The notes below the pieces were generated by a model. It had not been told where the DNA came from. It made no database searches and saw only the letters and a program-made list of their open reading frames with translations. Positions 17,059-25,126 of a stretch of DNA of 64,000 nucleotides are shown here, one piece after another. The position numbers and the translations under genes are program-made. Location: positions 772,501-836,500 of the forward strand of contig NZ_BNBE01000003.1 in assembly GCF_014654895.1 (NCBI RefSeq), read 5' to 3'. Origin of the DNA: Streptomyces filamentosus (lineage in GTDB: Bacteria > Actinomycetota > Actinomycetes > Streptomycetales > Streptomycetaceae). The first letter of the stretch is position 1. Each line of letters opens with the position of its first letter.

Positions 17059-17721
17059 TCACGTTTCGGCCCCGCCCGAAACGTGCGCCTCCTGCTCGTA
17101 CCGGGCCCCCAGGCCGTCGAGGAGGGCGCGCAGGCCCGTCGCGAAGGCACCCTCGTCGACCTTCTCGCGGTGCTCGGCGAGGCGGTGCGCCTGGCCGAGG
17201 TGGGGGTAGTCGGCGGGGTCGTACGCCGTCTCGTCGTCGACGAAGCCGCGGGCGAAGGAGCCGAGGGCCGAGCCGGTGACGAAGTACCGCATCAGGGCGC
17301 CGATGTGGGTCGCCTGGGCGGGCGGCCAGCCGGCCCGGACCATGGCGCCGAAGACCGCGTCGGCGACCTTGAGGCCCGCGGGGCGGCGGCCGGGCCCCTG
17401 GGCGAGGACCGGGACGACGTGCGGGTGGTCGGCGAGGGCGGCCCGGTAGGAGAGCGCCCAGTCGTGCAGGGCGGTGCGCCAGTCGCGGGGGTCGTCCGGC
17501 GCGAACATCGACAGGTCGATCTTGGCGCTCACCGCGTCGGCGACCGCGTCCAGGATCTCGTCCTTGGTGCGGAAGTGGTTGTAGAGCGAGGGCCCGCTCA
17601 CCCCGAGCTCGGCCGCGAGTCGCCTGGTCGAGAGGGCGGCCAGGCCCTCCGCGTCCACGAGCGCGCCCGCCGTCTCGACGATGCGGTCTCGGTTGAGCAG
17701 GGGCTTGCGCGGTCGGGCCAT
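17059..17721 (-). CDS. TetR family regulator, divergent to an acyl-CoA dehydrogenase
   Basis: 220 residues from ATG 17721 (MARPRKPLLNRDRIVETA). HTH: LSTRRLAAELGVSGPSLYNHF at about residues 28-48. The C-terminal ligand domain is of the larger TetR type. It is transcribed away from the acyl-CoA dehydrogenase gene, with an AT-rich candidate operator at 17746-17766 between the two starts. That site recurs in front of the aldehyde/alcohol dehydrogenase operon. Likely a repressor of both units; its inducer could be an acyl-CoA or alcohol-derived metabolite. Confidence 0.88.
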   Translation of the reverse strand: MARPRKPLLNRDRIVETAGALVDAEGLAALSTRRLAAELGVSGPSLYNHFRTKDEILDAVADAVSAKIDLSMFAPDDPRDWRTALHDWALSYRAALADHPHVVPVLAQGPGRRPAGLKVADAVFGAMVRAGWPPAQATHIGALMRYFVTGSALGSFARGFVDDETAYDPADYPHLGQAHRLAEHREKVDEGAFATGLRALLDGLGARYEQEAHVSGGAET

Positions 17722-17745
17722 GGCGCACATAGTAGGCCGCACCAA

Positions 17746-17766
17746 TAAAACTAGCAGTGGTAATTA
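17746..17766 (+). promoter_or_regulatory. Candidate operator of the TetR/acyl-CoA dehydrogenase divergent promoter
   Basis: TAAAACTAGCAGTGGTAATT (first 20 bases) matches 16 of 21 bases with the block at 9653-9673. It is strikingly AT-rich for this genome. It covers an in-frame GTG (17757), which argues that the true start of the dehydrogenase is the later GTG at 17796. Confidence 0.6.
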
Positions 17767-17795
17767 AACTGCCGTGGAACGAGTGGGGTGGCACC

Positions 17796-18947
17796 GTGGA
17801 TCTGGCGCTGAGCGAGGAGCAGCAGGACGTCCGGCGGCTCGCCGAGGACTTCGTCGCCCGCGAGGTCGCCCCGCACGTCGTCGCGTGGGACCGCGCGGAG
17901 GAGGTGGACCGGGGCATCGTCAGGAAGCTCGGCGCCGTCGGCTTCCTCGGGCTCACGATCCCGGAGGAGTACGGCGGTTCGGGCGGCGACCACCTCTCGT
18001 ACTGCCTCGTCACCGAGGAACTGGGGCGCGGCGACTCCTCCGTGCGCGGGATCGTCTCCGTCTCCCTCGGCCTGGTGGCCAAGACCCTCGCCTCCTGGGG
18101 CACCGAGGAGCAGAAGCGCGCCTGGCTGCCCCGGCTCGCCTCCGGCGACGCCCTCGGCTGCTTCGGCCTCACCGAACCCGGCACCGGCTCCGACGCGGGC
18201 GCCCTGACCACCCGGGCCGTGCGCGACGGCGACGACTACGTCATCGACGGCTCCAAGATGTTCATCACCAACGGCACCTGGGCCGACCTCGTCCTGCTCT
18301 TCGCCCGCACCGGCGGCGCCCCCGGCCACAAGGGGATCTCCGCCTTCCTCGTCCCCGCCGACGCTCCCGGCCTCACCCGCCGTGCCGTCCACGGCAAGCT
18401 GGGCCTGCGCGGCCAGGCCACCGCCGAACTGACCCTGGAGGGCGTGCGCGTCCCGGCCTCCGCGATGCTCGGCCCCGAGGGCAAGGGCTTCTCCGTCGCC
18501 ATGTCCGCCCTCGCCAAGGGCCGGATGTCGGTCGCCGCCGGCTGCGTCGGCATCGCCCAGGCCGCCCTCGACGCCGCCGTGCGCTACGCGGGGGAGCGCG
18601 AGCAGTTCGGCAGGCCCATCGCCTCGTACCAGCTCGTGCAGGAACTCCTCAGCGACATCGCCGTCGACGTGGACGCGGCCCGGCTGCTCACCTGGCGGGT
18701 CGCCGACCTGATCGACCGGGGCCAGGACTTCGCCACCGCCGCCTCCCAGGCCAAGCTGTACGCCTCCGAGGCCGCCGTCCGCTGTGCCAACAACGCCCTC
18801 CAGGTCTTCGGCGGCTACGGCTACATCGACGAGTACCCCGTCGGCAAGCTGCTGCGCGACGCCCGCGTGATGACCCTCTACGAGGGCACCAGCCAGATCC
18901 AGAAGCTGATCATCGGCCGGGCGCTCACCGGCGTCTCCGCCTTCTGA
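17796..18947 (+). CDS. Acyl-CoA dehydrogenase
   Basis: 383 residues from GTG 17796 (VDLALSEEQQDVRRLAEDF), chosen because acyl-CoA dehydrogenases usually begin this way and the earlier GTG lies inside the operator. FAD-binding and substrate motifs are present: CFGLTEPGTGSDAG, KMFITNGTWAD, EREQFGRPIASYQLVQ and QVFGGYGYIDEYP. The catalytic Glu is Glu363 in LYEGTSQIQ, as in short/medium-chain family members. It would introduce the alpha-beta double bond and pass electrons to ETF. It is controlled with, and divergent from, the TetR gene. The chain length used cannot be told. Confidence 0.93.
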   Translation: MDLALSEEQQDVRRLAEDFVAREVAPHVVAWDRAEEVDRGIVRKLGAVGFLGLTIPEEYGGSGGDHLSYCLVTEELGRGDSSVRGIVSVSLGLVAKTLASWGTEEQKRAWLPRLASGDALGCFGLTEPGTGSDAGALTTRAVRDGDDYVIDGSKMFITNGTWADLVLLFARTGGAPGHKGISAFLVPADAPGLTRRAVHGKLGLRGQATAELTLEGVRVPASAMLGPEGKGFSVAMSALAKGRMSVAAGCVGIAQAALDAAVRYAGEREQFGRPIASYQLVQELLSDIAVDVDAARLLTWRVADLIDRGQDFATAASQAKLYASEAAVRCANNALQVFGGYGYIDEYPVGKLLRDARVMTLYEGTSQIQKLIIGRALTGVSAF

Positions 18948-19038
18948 GTGCCGCAGCCCACCGGGGGCTGAGTACCGGGGCGGAGTCTGAGTACCGGGGC
19001 GGATGTGGCGGGCGCCACATCCGCCCGATGCTGTCGGC

Positions 19039-19329
19039 ATGAGCGAGTCACAGGTCAAGCAGCAGAACACGAACGCGTACCACGCGCAGGCCGTCATCTC
19101 CTTCGCGGTCGCCATCGCCGCCGTCGGCATCGGGATCTACCAGCTGGAGGCGAGCGCCTGGGTGCGCGCCTTCCTCGCGGTCTCCGTCCTCTACCTCACG
19201 ACCTCCGCCTTCACCCTGGCCAAGGTGGTCCGCGACCGGCAGGAGTCGGACCGGATCGTCAGCCGGGTGGACCAGGCCCGTCTGGAGAAGCTCCTCGCCG
19301 AGCACGACCCCTTCCAGCAGAAGCTGTGA
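19039..19329 (+). CDS. YiaA/YiaB-type two-helix membrane protein
   Basis: 96 residues from ATG 19039 (MSESQVKQQN). Two hydrophobic helices (about 16-35 and 40-62, AVISFAVAIAAVGIGIYQL and VRAFLAVSVLYLTTSAFTLAK) match the YiaAB two-helix domain, a small inner-membrane protein family of unknown function common in Streptomyces. The C-terminal 30 residues are charged. It stops at the start of a tandem repeat array. Confidence 0.85.
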   Translation: MSESQVKQQNTNAYHAQAVISFAVAIAAVGIGIYQLEASAWVRAFLAVSVLYLTTSAFTLAKVVRDRQESDRIVSRVDQARLEKLLAEHDPFQQKL

Positions 19330-19476
19330 GCGATCCCGGCCCCTTCCGGCGGAAGCGGTGAGCGGCCCCGGCCCTTTCCCGCGGAAGCGGTGAGCGGTCC
19401 TCGCCCTTTCCGGTGGAGACGGTGAGCGGCTCCACCCCTTCCGGCGGAAGGGGTGAGCGGCCCCCGATCCCCGGCG
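19326..19476 (+). repeat. Tandem array of 32-bp hairpin units
   Basis: Four full units (19326-19357, 19358-19389, 19390-19421, 19422-19452) and a partial fifth begin with GTGAGCG and carry C(T)TTCC-GGC-GGAAG or close variants, so each unit can fold into a small hairpin. The array fills the spacer between the YiaA-type gene and the next TetR promoter. It may act as a terminator cluster. Confidence 0.85.
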
Positions 19477-19479
19477 ACT

Positions 19480-19496
19480 CTAAGCGCTTGCTCAGC
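19480..19496 (+). promoter_or_regulatory. Candidate operator copy A upstream of TetR
   Basis: CTAAGCGCTTGCTCAGC contains the inverted repeat CTAAGC-N4-GCTCAG. The identical 17 bases occur at 20670-20686. It lies 47 bases before the TetR start and fits autoregulation. Confidence 0.72.
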
Positions 19497-19542
19497 TTCG
19501 TTGTATGGTGTTCGTCCTGACCGGTCCGAGGAGGAGTGTGGG

Positions 19543-20175
19543 ATGAGCGCGGCGGAGCAGACGCCCGGCGGCGAGGACGTGACCTGGGGCGAGGTCGCGC
19601 CCGAGGCCGCCCGGAGGCTGCTGGTCGCGGCCGTCGAGGCGTTCGCGGAACGCGGCTACCACGCGACCACCACCCGCGACATCGCCGGCCGCGCCGGGAT
19701 GAGCCCGGCCGCGCTCTACATCCACTACAAGACCAAGGAAGAGCTGCTCCACCGGATCAGCCGGATCGGCCACGACCGGGCCCTGGAGATCCTCCGGGCC
19801 GCCGAACTCCGCGACGGCGCCCCCGCCGACCGGCTCGCCGACGCCGTCCGCTCCTTCGTCCGCTGGCACGCCGAGCGGCACACCACCGCCCGGGTCGTCC
19901 AGTACGAGCTGGACGCGCTGGGCCCCGAGCACCGGGCCGAGATCGTGGAGCTGCGCCGCGAGACCGAGGCCACCGTGCGCCGGATCATCGAGGAGGGCGT
20001 GGCGGCCGGCGAGTTCGACGTGGCCGACCCGGCCGGCACCACCGTCGCCGTCCTCTCCCTCTGCATCGACGTGGCCCGCTGGTTCAACGCCCAGGGGCGC
20101 CGGACGCCCGACGAGGTCGGCGCGTTCTACGCCGACCTCGTGCTCCGCATGGTGGGGTACCGGGCTCAGAAGTAG
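19543..20175 (+). CDS. TetR family regulator (FadR/acyl-CoA type context)
   Basis: 210 residues from ATG 19543, with GAGGAGGAG upstream. HTH: TTTRDIAGRAGMSPAALYIHYKTKEELL (in parts: TTTRDIAGRAG, MSPAALYIHYKTK) at about residues 40-68. The C-terminal domain begins HDRALEILRAAELRDG, of the TetR_C type often seen next to fatty-acid degradation genes. Its stop overlaps the convergent MaoC gene by 10 bases. The same 17-base operator precedes this gene and the MaoC gene, so it probably represses both and responds to an acyl-CoA. Confidence 0.9.
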   Translation: MSAAEQTPGGEDVTWGEVAPEAARRLLVAAVEAFAERGYHATTTRDIAGRAGMSPAALYIHYKTKEELLHRISRIGHDRALEILRAAELRDGAPADRLADAVRSFVRWHAERHTTARVVQYELDALGPEHRAEIVELRRETEATVRRIIEEGVAAGEFDVADPAGTTVAVLSLCIDVARWFNAQGRRTPDEVGAFYADLVLRMVGYRAQK

Positions 20176-20627
20176 TAGCGCGAGACCGACTCGGCGACGC
20201 ACACCGGCTTGTCGCCGCCCTCGCGCTCCACGGTCACCTTTGCGGTGACCTGCACCCCGCCGCCGGCCTCCTCCACCCGGGTGAGGACGGCCGTGGCGCG
20301 CAGTCGCGAGCCGACCGGCACCGGCGCGGGGAAGCGCACCTTCTCCGTGCCGTAGTTGAGGCCCATCTTCATGCCCTCGACCCGCAGCACCTGCGGCACG
20401 AACAGCGGCAGCAGGGAGAGGGTCAGATAGCCGTGCGCGATCGTCGAGCCGAAGGGCCCGGCGGCGGCGCGCTCGGGGTCGACGTGGATCCACTGGTGGT
20501 CGCCGGTGGCCTCGGCGAAGAGGTCGATCCGCTTCTGGTCGACCTCCAGCCAGTCGCTGTGCCCCAGCTGCTCGCCGACCCCCGCGCGCAGTTCCTCGGC
20601 GGAGGTGAAGATCCTCGGCTCGGTCAT
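20166..20627 (-). CDS. MaoC-like (R)-hydratase/dehydratase
   Basis: 153 residues with the hot-dog fold hydratase 2 motif AEATGDHQWIHVDPERA (catalytic Asp and His) and GSTIAHGYLTLSLLP. Such enzymes hydrate enoyl-CoA to (R)-3-hydroxyacyl-CoA. The size and sequence fit the single-domain MaoC dehydratases of actinobacteria. It is transcribed towards the TetR gene, from a promoter that contains the repeated operator at 20670-20686. Confidence 0.92.
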   Translation of the reverse strand: MTEPRIFTSAEELRAGVGEQLGHSDWLEVDQKRIDLFAEATGDHQWIHVDPERAAAGPFGSTIAHGYLTLSLLPLFVPQVLRVEGMKMGLNYGTEKVRFPAPVPVGSRLRATAVLTRVEEAGGGVQVTAKVTVEREGGDKPVCVAESVSRYYF

Positions 20628-20669
20628 GTCCCCGGTCCCTTCTGGTACGACATACCCAACGGTTTGTGT

Positions 20670-20686
20670 CTAAGCGCTTGCTCAGC
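20670..20686 (+). promoter_or_regulatory. Candidate operator copy B between MaoC and soxR
   Basis: The 17 bases are identical to 19480-19496. It lies 43 bases before the MaoC start and 48 bases before the divergent soxR start, so either or both may be controlled by the TetR at 19543. Confidence 0.7.
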
Positions 20687-20733
20687 ATGTGGGGTGGGGG
20701 TCGCGCTGTCAACGGACCAGTAGGGTTCGCGGG

Positions 20734-21213
20734 GTGCCGCAGATTCCAGAGAAGATCCACGAGCTCACCGTCGGCCAGCTCTCCGCCCGCAGCGGCGCGG
20801 CCGTCTCCGCCCTCCATTTCTACGAGGCGAAGGGACTCATCGGCAGCCGCCGCACCGCCGGGAACCAGCGACGCTACGGGCGCGACGCGCTGCGCCGGGT
20901 CGCCTTCATCCGCGCCGCCCAGCGCGTCGGCATCCCCCTGGCGACCATCCGCGAAGCGCTGTCCGAACTCCCGGAGGAGCGCACCCCGACCCGCGAGGAC
21001 TGGTCCCGGCTCTCCGCCGCCTGGCGCGCCGAACTCGACGACCGCATCAAGCAGCTCGGCCGCCTCCGCGACCACCTGTCGGACTGCATCGGCTGCGGCT
21101 GTCTCTCCCTGGAGACCTGCGTCCTGTCCAACCCGGACGACGTCTTCGGCGCGCGCATGGCCGGCTCCCGCCTCCTCCCCCTGCGCCGCCCGGACCAGGA
21201 GGAGACGCCCTGA
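20734..21213 (+). CDS. soxR: SoxR, redox-sensing MerR-family activator
   Basis: 159 residues from GTG 20734. The MerR-type HTH is LTVGQLSARSGAAVSALHFYE and RYGRDALRRVAFI. The [2Fe-2S] motif Cys118-x2-Cys121-x-Cys123-x5-Cys129 (CIGCGCLSLETC) is intact, so it should sense redox-active metabolites, as Streptomyces SoxR does for its own pigments and quinones. No clear SoxR box was found in its promoter. It is divergent from the MaoC gene. The 334 bases that follow hold no gene. Confidence 0.95.
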   Translation: MPQIPEKIHELTVGQLSARSGAAVSALHFYEAKGLIGSRRTAGNQRRYGRDALRRVAFIRAAQRVGIPLATIREALSELPEERTPTREDWSRLSAAWRAELDDRIKQLGRLRDHLSDCIGCGCLSLETCVLSNPDDVFGARMAGSRLLPLRRPDQEETP

Positions 21214-21547
21214 CGGACCCCGGCGCGGCCGGACGCGCGGAGCCGGGGCACGTATGGGGGCGCCGACGTGTGGGACCGGTGCCGATGCACCCGCACGGGA
21301 CCGACGACGGCGTACGGGACCGAGATCGCCGTACGGATACGGGACCGAGATCGCGCCGTACGGGTACGAGACCGAGACCGCCGTACGCGTACGGCGCCAG
21401 GACCGGCGCGTCCGTACGGGTCCGGCCCAAGGCGTTCGCGCCCGGGGCGGCCGACCGTACAGGCGGCCGACCACACGGGATGCCGTCCGCCCCGGGCGTC
21501 GTCCGTACGCGACCGCCGCCCGCGCGCCTCACCGCCCCGCGCGGCCC
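21214..21547. repeat. Gene-free spacer with CGTACG-rich degenerate repeats
   Basis: No convincing coding frame is present. Between 21312 and 21398 a unit of about 25-27 bases recurs three times: GTACGGGACCGAGATCGCC, then GTACGGATAC plus GGGACCGAGATCGCGCC, then GTACGGGTACG plus AGACCGAGACCGCC. The word CGTAC continues at intervals up to about 21513. Purpose unknown. Confidence 0.7.
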
Positions 21548-22159
21548 TCAGGCCGCGCCGACCAGCGGCCGGTCGCACGTCCGGCGGGCGCGGGCGAGGG
21601 CCGGCGGGGTGAGGACCGCGCGGGGCACTTCGACGCCGCACTCCGCGCACACCGGGCCGTACCACCTCCCGTCCCCGGAGCCGCCGCCCCACTCGATGCG
21701 TGTCCCCGCGCACACCGGGCACGCCTCGCCCGGACCGCGCTCCAGCGCCGTGACCAGCCGCCGCATGACCTCCGGCAGCGGGTCCGTGGGGTGGACGGCC
21801 GGATCGCCGCACCGCACCACGCCGTTGCCGCCCCACACGTCCCGGTGCCAGTCGTCCAGCGCGCCCAGGCCGCGCAGCCCGCCGTGCTTCTCGCGCCGGC
21901 GCCGGGCGGCGAACTCCTCCTCGTACGCGAGCCAGACCGCCCGCGCCTCCTCCAGCTCCTCCAGGGCGGCCACCAGCCGCGCCGGATCGAGCTCCCGGTC
22001 GTCCGGACCGAACCCGTGCCTGTGGCACAGGTGGTCCCAGGTCGCCCGGTGCCCGTAAGGAGCGAACCTCTCCAGGCACTTGCGCAGGGAGTACCTGCGC
22101 AGTGCCGTGTCGCAGCCCTGATCACGCACCTGTCTCGCGAGACTCCGGAAACCGGCCAT
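21548..22159 (-). CDS. Hypothetical protein with C-terminal zinc ribbon
   Basis: 203 residues. Two CXXC knuckles, Cys147/Cys150 (CPVC) and Cys171/Cys174 (CAEC), form a likely zinc ribbon. The N-terminal half is helical and charged (KCLERFAPYGHRATWDHLCHRHG, then LEELEEARAVWLAYEEEF). RBS GGAGGTGG precedes the ATG. I do not recognise a characterised family; it looks like a conserved Streptomyces protein. A nucleic-acid or protein-binding role is possible for the ribbon. Confidence 0.75.
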   Translation of the reverse strand: MAGFRSLARQVRDQGCDTALRRYSLRKCLERFAPYGHRATWDHLCHRHGFGPDDRELDPARLVAALEELEEARAVWLAYEEEFAARRRREKHGGLRGLGALDDWHRDVWGGNGVVRCGDPAVHPTDPLPEVMRRLVTALERGPGEACPVCAGTRIEWGGGSGDGRWYGPVCAECGVEVPRAVLTPPALARARRTCDRPLVGAA

Positions 22160-22278
22160 CGCTCGCCACCTCCGTCGCTGGTCGTTCGCGCATCCGCGGT
22201 ACCAGAGGGACGAACGAAGGAGCCGCCGTGTTCCACCCGGAGACGGAACACCCCCCTCCTTGGCGAGAACTCGCCATC

Positions 22279-22372
22279 AGGAGACGGCGTTCGGAGACGG
22301 CGTTCGGAGACGGCGTCCGGGGGCGGCGTCGGGAAGCGGCGTCAGGAGGTGGCGTCGGGAAGCGGCGTCAGG
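22279..22372. repeat. Short tandem GGAGACGGCGTT-type repeats
   Basis: About eight imperfect copies of an 11-13 base unit: three copies of CGGAGACGGCGT(T/C), then variants GGGGGCGGCGTC, GGGAAGCGGCGTC, AGGAGGTGGCGTC and GGGAAGCGGCGTC. The rest of 22160-22410 holds only the promoter region of the zinc-ribbon gene. Confidence 0.75.
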
Positions 22373-22410
22373 CAGGCCCAGCCGAGGAGGACGACATCAG
22401 GGGGCGGTGG

Positions 22411-23637
22411 CTACCGGCGGCCGATCCGGGCCGCCGAGACCACCACCCGGGCCAGCTCCGGCCGCCGGACGTCACCGTGCGAGCGGACCGCCTCCGCCGC
22501 GTCCACGCTCACGCACCCGGAGGCCGGAACCCCGTCCCGCAGCGCCGCCGCCAGCGTCCGCCGCGCCGACCCCGGCACGCCCTGGACGCCGTCCCACCCG
22601 ATCGCCCCCCAACGAGGGTCGCGCGCCGCGAGCCGCCCCAGCGGCCCCGTGAGGGAGGCCGAGTCCCGGGCCGCGCGGGAGGCCAGCGGGTACAGGACGC
22701 CGAGCGCGGCGTCGTGCTCCGAGTGGCAGGCCACCACCGGCCCCCGCACCCGCAGCTGCATGTCCCGCAGGGCGCCGGACCGCCCCGGGTCGTGCGGCAG
22801 CCGGGCGGCGAACGCGTAGTGCGAGAAGGCGCCCTGGAGCAGCGTCATCGACCGGACCGGCCGCAGCGCCCCCGGCAGCCCGCGCAGCGCGTACGCGACG
22901 AGCCGGGCGCCCATGCTGTGCCCCACCAGGTGCACCCGCAGTCCCGGTGCGGCCCGCGCCACCTCGGCGAGCAGCGGCCCGAGCCCCCGCTCGCCGACCT
23001 GTCCCGCCCGTCGCTTCATCACGTAGTACGCGGCCTGCCGCAGCGCCTCCCGGCCGCCCTTCCACAGCCGCCCGGCCCCGCCGTCGAGGACCGCCCCCGG
23101 CGCCGCCTCCTCCAGGGCGCCGGCGAACAGGGCGCAGGTCTCGACCGCATCGGCCACCAGGAAGTCCGGAACGGAGCCGGCCGAGACGGAGCCGGCCGCG
23201 GCGGCCCCCGCCGCGGCGGCCCCCTCCGTGTCCACCCCCGCCAGTTCCCGCAGCAGCGCCCCGAACTCCGTGAACGCCGACTCCTCCGGCGGCGCGAGCG
23301 CCAGCAGTTCGGTGAGCCGGACGATCGTCCGCTCCCGCTCCGGGAAGGTCGTCACCAGCGCCCGGAAGTCCGGCACGGGCTCGTCCGTGAACGTCATCGA
23401 GGGCCACACCACGCCCGCGTACCCGGCCTCCACCCCCGGCGCGAGCAGCTCGGGGAAGGGCGCGAAGAAGTCGGAGCACAACCGGGTCGCGCCGGAAGGC
23501 GAGTTGTTCCAGCCGTGCGCGAAGACCACCAGGTCCGTCACCCCGCGCCGCGCCAGCGCGACCAGCTCGGCCGCCTGGCCCGCCGGACCGTCCCCGTCCT
23601 TGTCGAGGACGATCTCCCGGTACGGATCCACACTCAT
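22411..23637 (-). CDS. Alpha/beta hydrolase, lipase-like
   Basis: 408 residues from ATG 23637 (MSVDPYREIVLDKDG). The oxyanion-region motif VVFAHGWNN is near residue 40, the nucleophile elbow GHSMG is in LRVHLVGHSMGARLVAYAL, and a later HSEHD may supply the acid and His. There is no signal peptide, so it is cytoplasmic. A 25-residue Ala/Gly insert lies in the middle. The family is the esterase/lipase group often annotated only as serine hydrolase in Streptomyces; the substrate is unknown. Confidence 0.85.
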   Translation of the reverse strand: MSVDPYREIVLDKDGDGPAGQAAELVALARRGVTDLVVFAHGWNNSPSGATRLCSDFFAPFPELLAPGVEAGYAGVVWPSMTFTDEPVPDFRALVTTFPERERTIVRLTELLALAPPEESAFTEFGALLRELAGVDTEGAAAAGAAAAGSVSAGSVPDFLVADAVETCALFAGALEEAAPGAVLDGGAGRLWKGGREALRQAAYYVMKRRAGQVGERGLGPLLAEVARAAPGLRVHLVGHSMGARLVAYALRGLPGALRPVRSMTLLQGAFSHYAFAARLPHDPGRSGALRDMQLRVRGPVVACHSEHDAALGVLYPLASRAARDSASLTGPLGRLAARDPRWGAIGWDGVQGVPGSARRTLAAALRDGVPASGCVSVDAAEAVRSHGDVRRPELARVVVSAARIGRR

Positions 23638-23756
23638 CCCGGTCACGGCCCGCCCGTCCCTCCGCGTCGAGGAAGCGCCCAGGGGGCCGTGGCGTGCGCC
23701 CCGGGGCAGCATGCCCGGATCCGGCCGGTTTCAGACCTCGCCGCGGGGCCGGGCCC

Positions 23757-25013
23757 TCAGCGGTAGAGCAGGTGCTCCCGCCGTACGTCCCGGAAGGCCG
23801 CCAGGTCCGCGGCCCAGGCCCCCGTCACCTCGTCGGTGTCCGCGCCCGCGTCGATCAGGGTGCGGACCCGGGCGGAACCGGTCAGCTTGTCGATCCACCG
23901 GTCGGCGCGCCAGGCGAAGCCGGACCAGGAGCGGCGGGCGGTGACCAGGAGCCCGATCCCGGTCCGCACCGGGTCGAGGGCCTCCCGGTCGTGGACGTGG
24001 AGCTGGACGCCGCCGACCGTGCGGCCCTGGAACTTGGAGAAGGTCGGCGCGAAGTACGCCTCGCGGAAGCGGACCCCGGGCAGTTCCAGGGCGTTCGCCG
24101 CCTCCGCCCAGCGGCGGTCGACGCCCTCCGCGCCGAGGAGCTCGAACGGCCGGGTGGTGCCCCGCCCCTCGGAGAGGTTGGTGCCCTCGAAGAGGCAGGT
24201 GCCGGAGTAGACCAGCGCGGTCTCCGGCGTCGGCATGTTGGGGCTCGGCGGGACCCAGGGCAGCCCCGTGGCGTCGAAGAAGTCCGTGCGCCGCCACCCC
24301 GTCATCCGGACCGTCTCCAGCTCCACCGGCCGGGCCAGGAACTCGGCGTTGAAGAGCAGCGCCAGCTCCGCCACGGTCATCCCGTGCGCCTGCGCGATCG
24401 GCTCGCGGCCCACGAAGGTGGCGAAGGCCCGGTCCAGGACGGGGCCGAGGGCGGCCCGGCCGCTCACCGGGTTCGGCCGGTCCAGGACCACGAACCGCTT
24501 CCCGGCCAGCTCCGCCGCCACCATGCAGTCGTAGAGCGTCCAGATGTAGGTGTAGAAGCGGGCCCCCGCGTCCTGGATGTCGAAGACGACGGTGTCGACG
24601 CCGGACGCGGTGAAGACGTCCGCCAGCGGCTGCCCGCTCTTCAGGTACGTGTCGTAGACCGGCAGCCCGGTCGCCGGGTCGTCGTACCTGCCCTCCGAGC
24701 CGCCCGCCTGGGCGGTGCCCCGGAAGCCGTGCTCGGGGCCGAAGACGGCGACGAGGTCGACCCGTTCGTCGGCGTGCATGACGTCCACCAGGTGCCGGGC
24801 GTCCGGGGTGACCCCCGTCGGGTTGGTGACCACGCCGACCCGCTCGCCGGCCAGGAGGGCGTACCCGTCCGCCGCCAGGCGCTCGAAACCGGTCCGCACG
24901 CGCGCGCGTGCCCGTCCCGGGTCGGCCGCGGCCGGGGCGGCGGGGACGGCCGTCACGGCCAGGGCCCCTCCCGTGGCCAGCAGGCTCCGACGCGACAGCT
25001 TCCTCGGCCTCAT
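23757..25013 (-). CDS. Exported DUF1343 protein, NamZ-like exo-beta-N-acetylmuramidase
   Basis: 418 residues from ATG 25013. The N-terminus MRPRKLSRRSLLATGGALAV is a Tat-type signal (SRRSLLA) with cleavage near PAAAD. The mature protein has the DUF1343 signatures VVTNPTGV, VFGPEHGFRG, GLPVYDTY, DTVVFDIQDAGARFYTYIWTL (read in parts), LDRPNP, and EGTNLSEGRGTTRPFE. Family members such as B. subtilis NamZ cleave terminal N-acetylmuramic acid from peptidoglycan fragments, so a role in cell-wall recycling outside the membrane is likely. Export by Tat suggests folding before secretion. Confidence 0.9.
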   Translation of the reverse strand: MRPRKLSRRSLLATGGALAVTAVPAAPAAADPGRARARVRTGFERLAADGYALLAGERVGVVTNPTGVTPDARHLVDVMHADERVDLVAVFGPEHGFRGTAQAGGSEGRYDDPATGLPVYDTYLKSGQPLADVFTASGVDTVVFDIQDAGARFYTYIWTLYDCMVAAELAGKRFVVLDRPNPVSGRAALGPVLDRAFATFVGREPIAQAHGMTVAELALLFNAEFLARPVELETVRMTGWRRTDFFDATGLPWVPPSPNMPTPETALVYSGTCLFEGTNLSEGRGTTRPFELLGAEGVDRRWAEAANALELPGVRFREAYFAPTFSKFQGRTVGGVQLHVHDREALDPVRTGIGLLVTARRSWSGFAWRADRWIDKLTGSARVRTLIDAGADTDEVTGAWAADLAAFRDVRREHLLYR

Positions 25014-25126
25014 GCGCACTCCCGCCTCATGCGTGACATGGGCACGCAGGCTAGCGCTCCTGACGGCGCGGGGGAACGAGGCGTGCGGAAGGCGTCCGCC
25101 GGAGGCGCCGGGTCTTCCACCCTTCC

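Noticed and set aside
17757..17795. Earlier in-frame GTG start for the acyl-CoA dehydrogenase
   Set aside because: It lies inside the AT-rich operator, adds residues (VVIKLPWNEWGG) not typical of the family, and has no ribosome binding site.
21270..22058. Plus-strand frame of 262 codons over the repeat spacer and the zinc-ribbon gene
   Set aside because: It is Arg/Pro/Thr-rich and composed of repeat translation; the minus-strand frame has conserved CxxC pairs and a good RBS.
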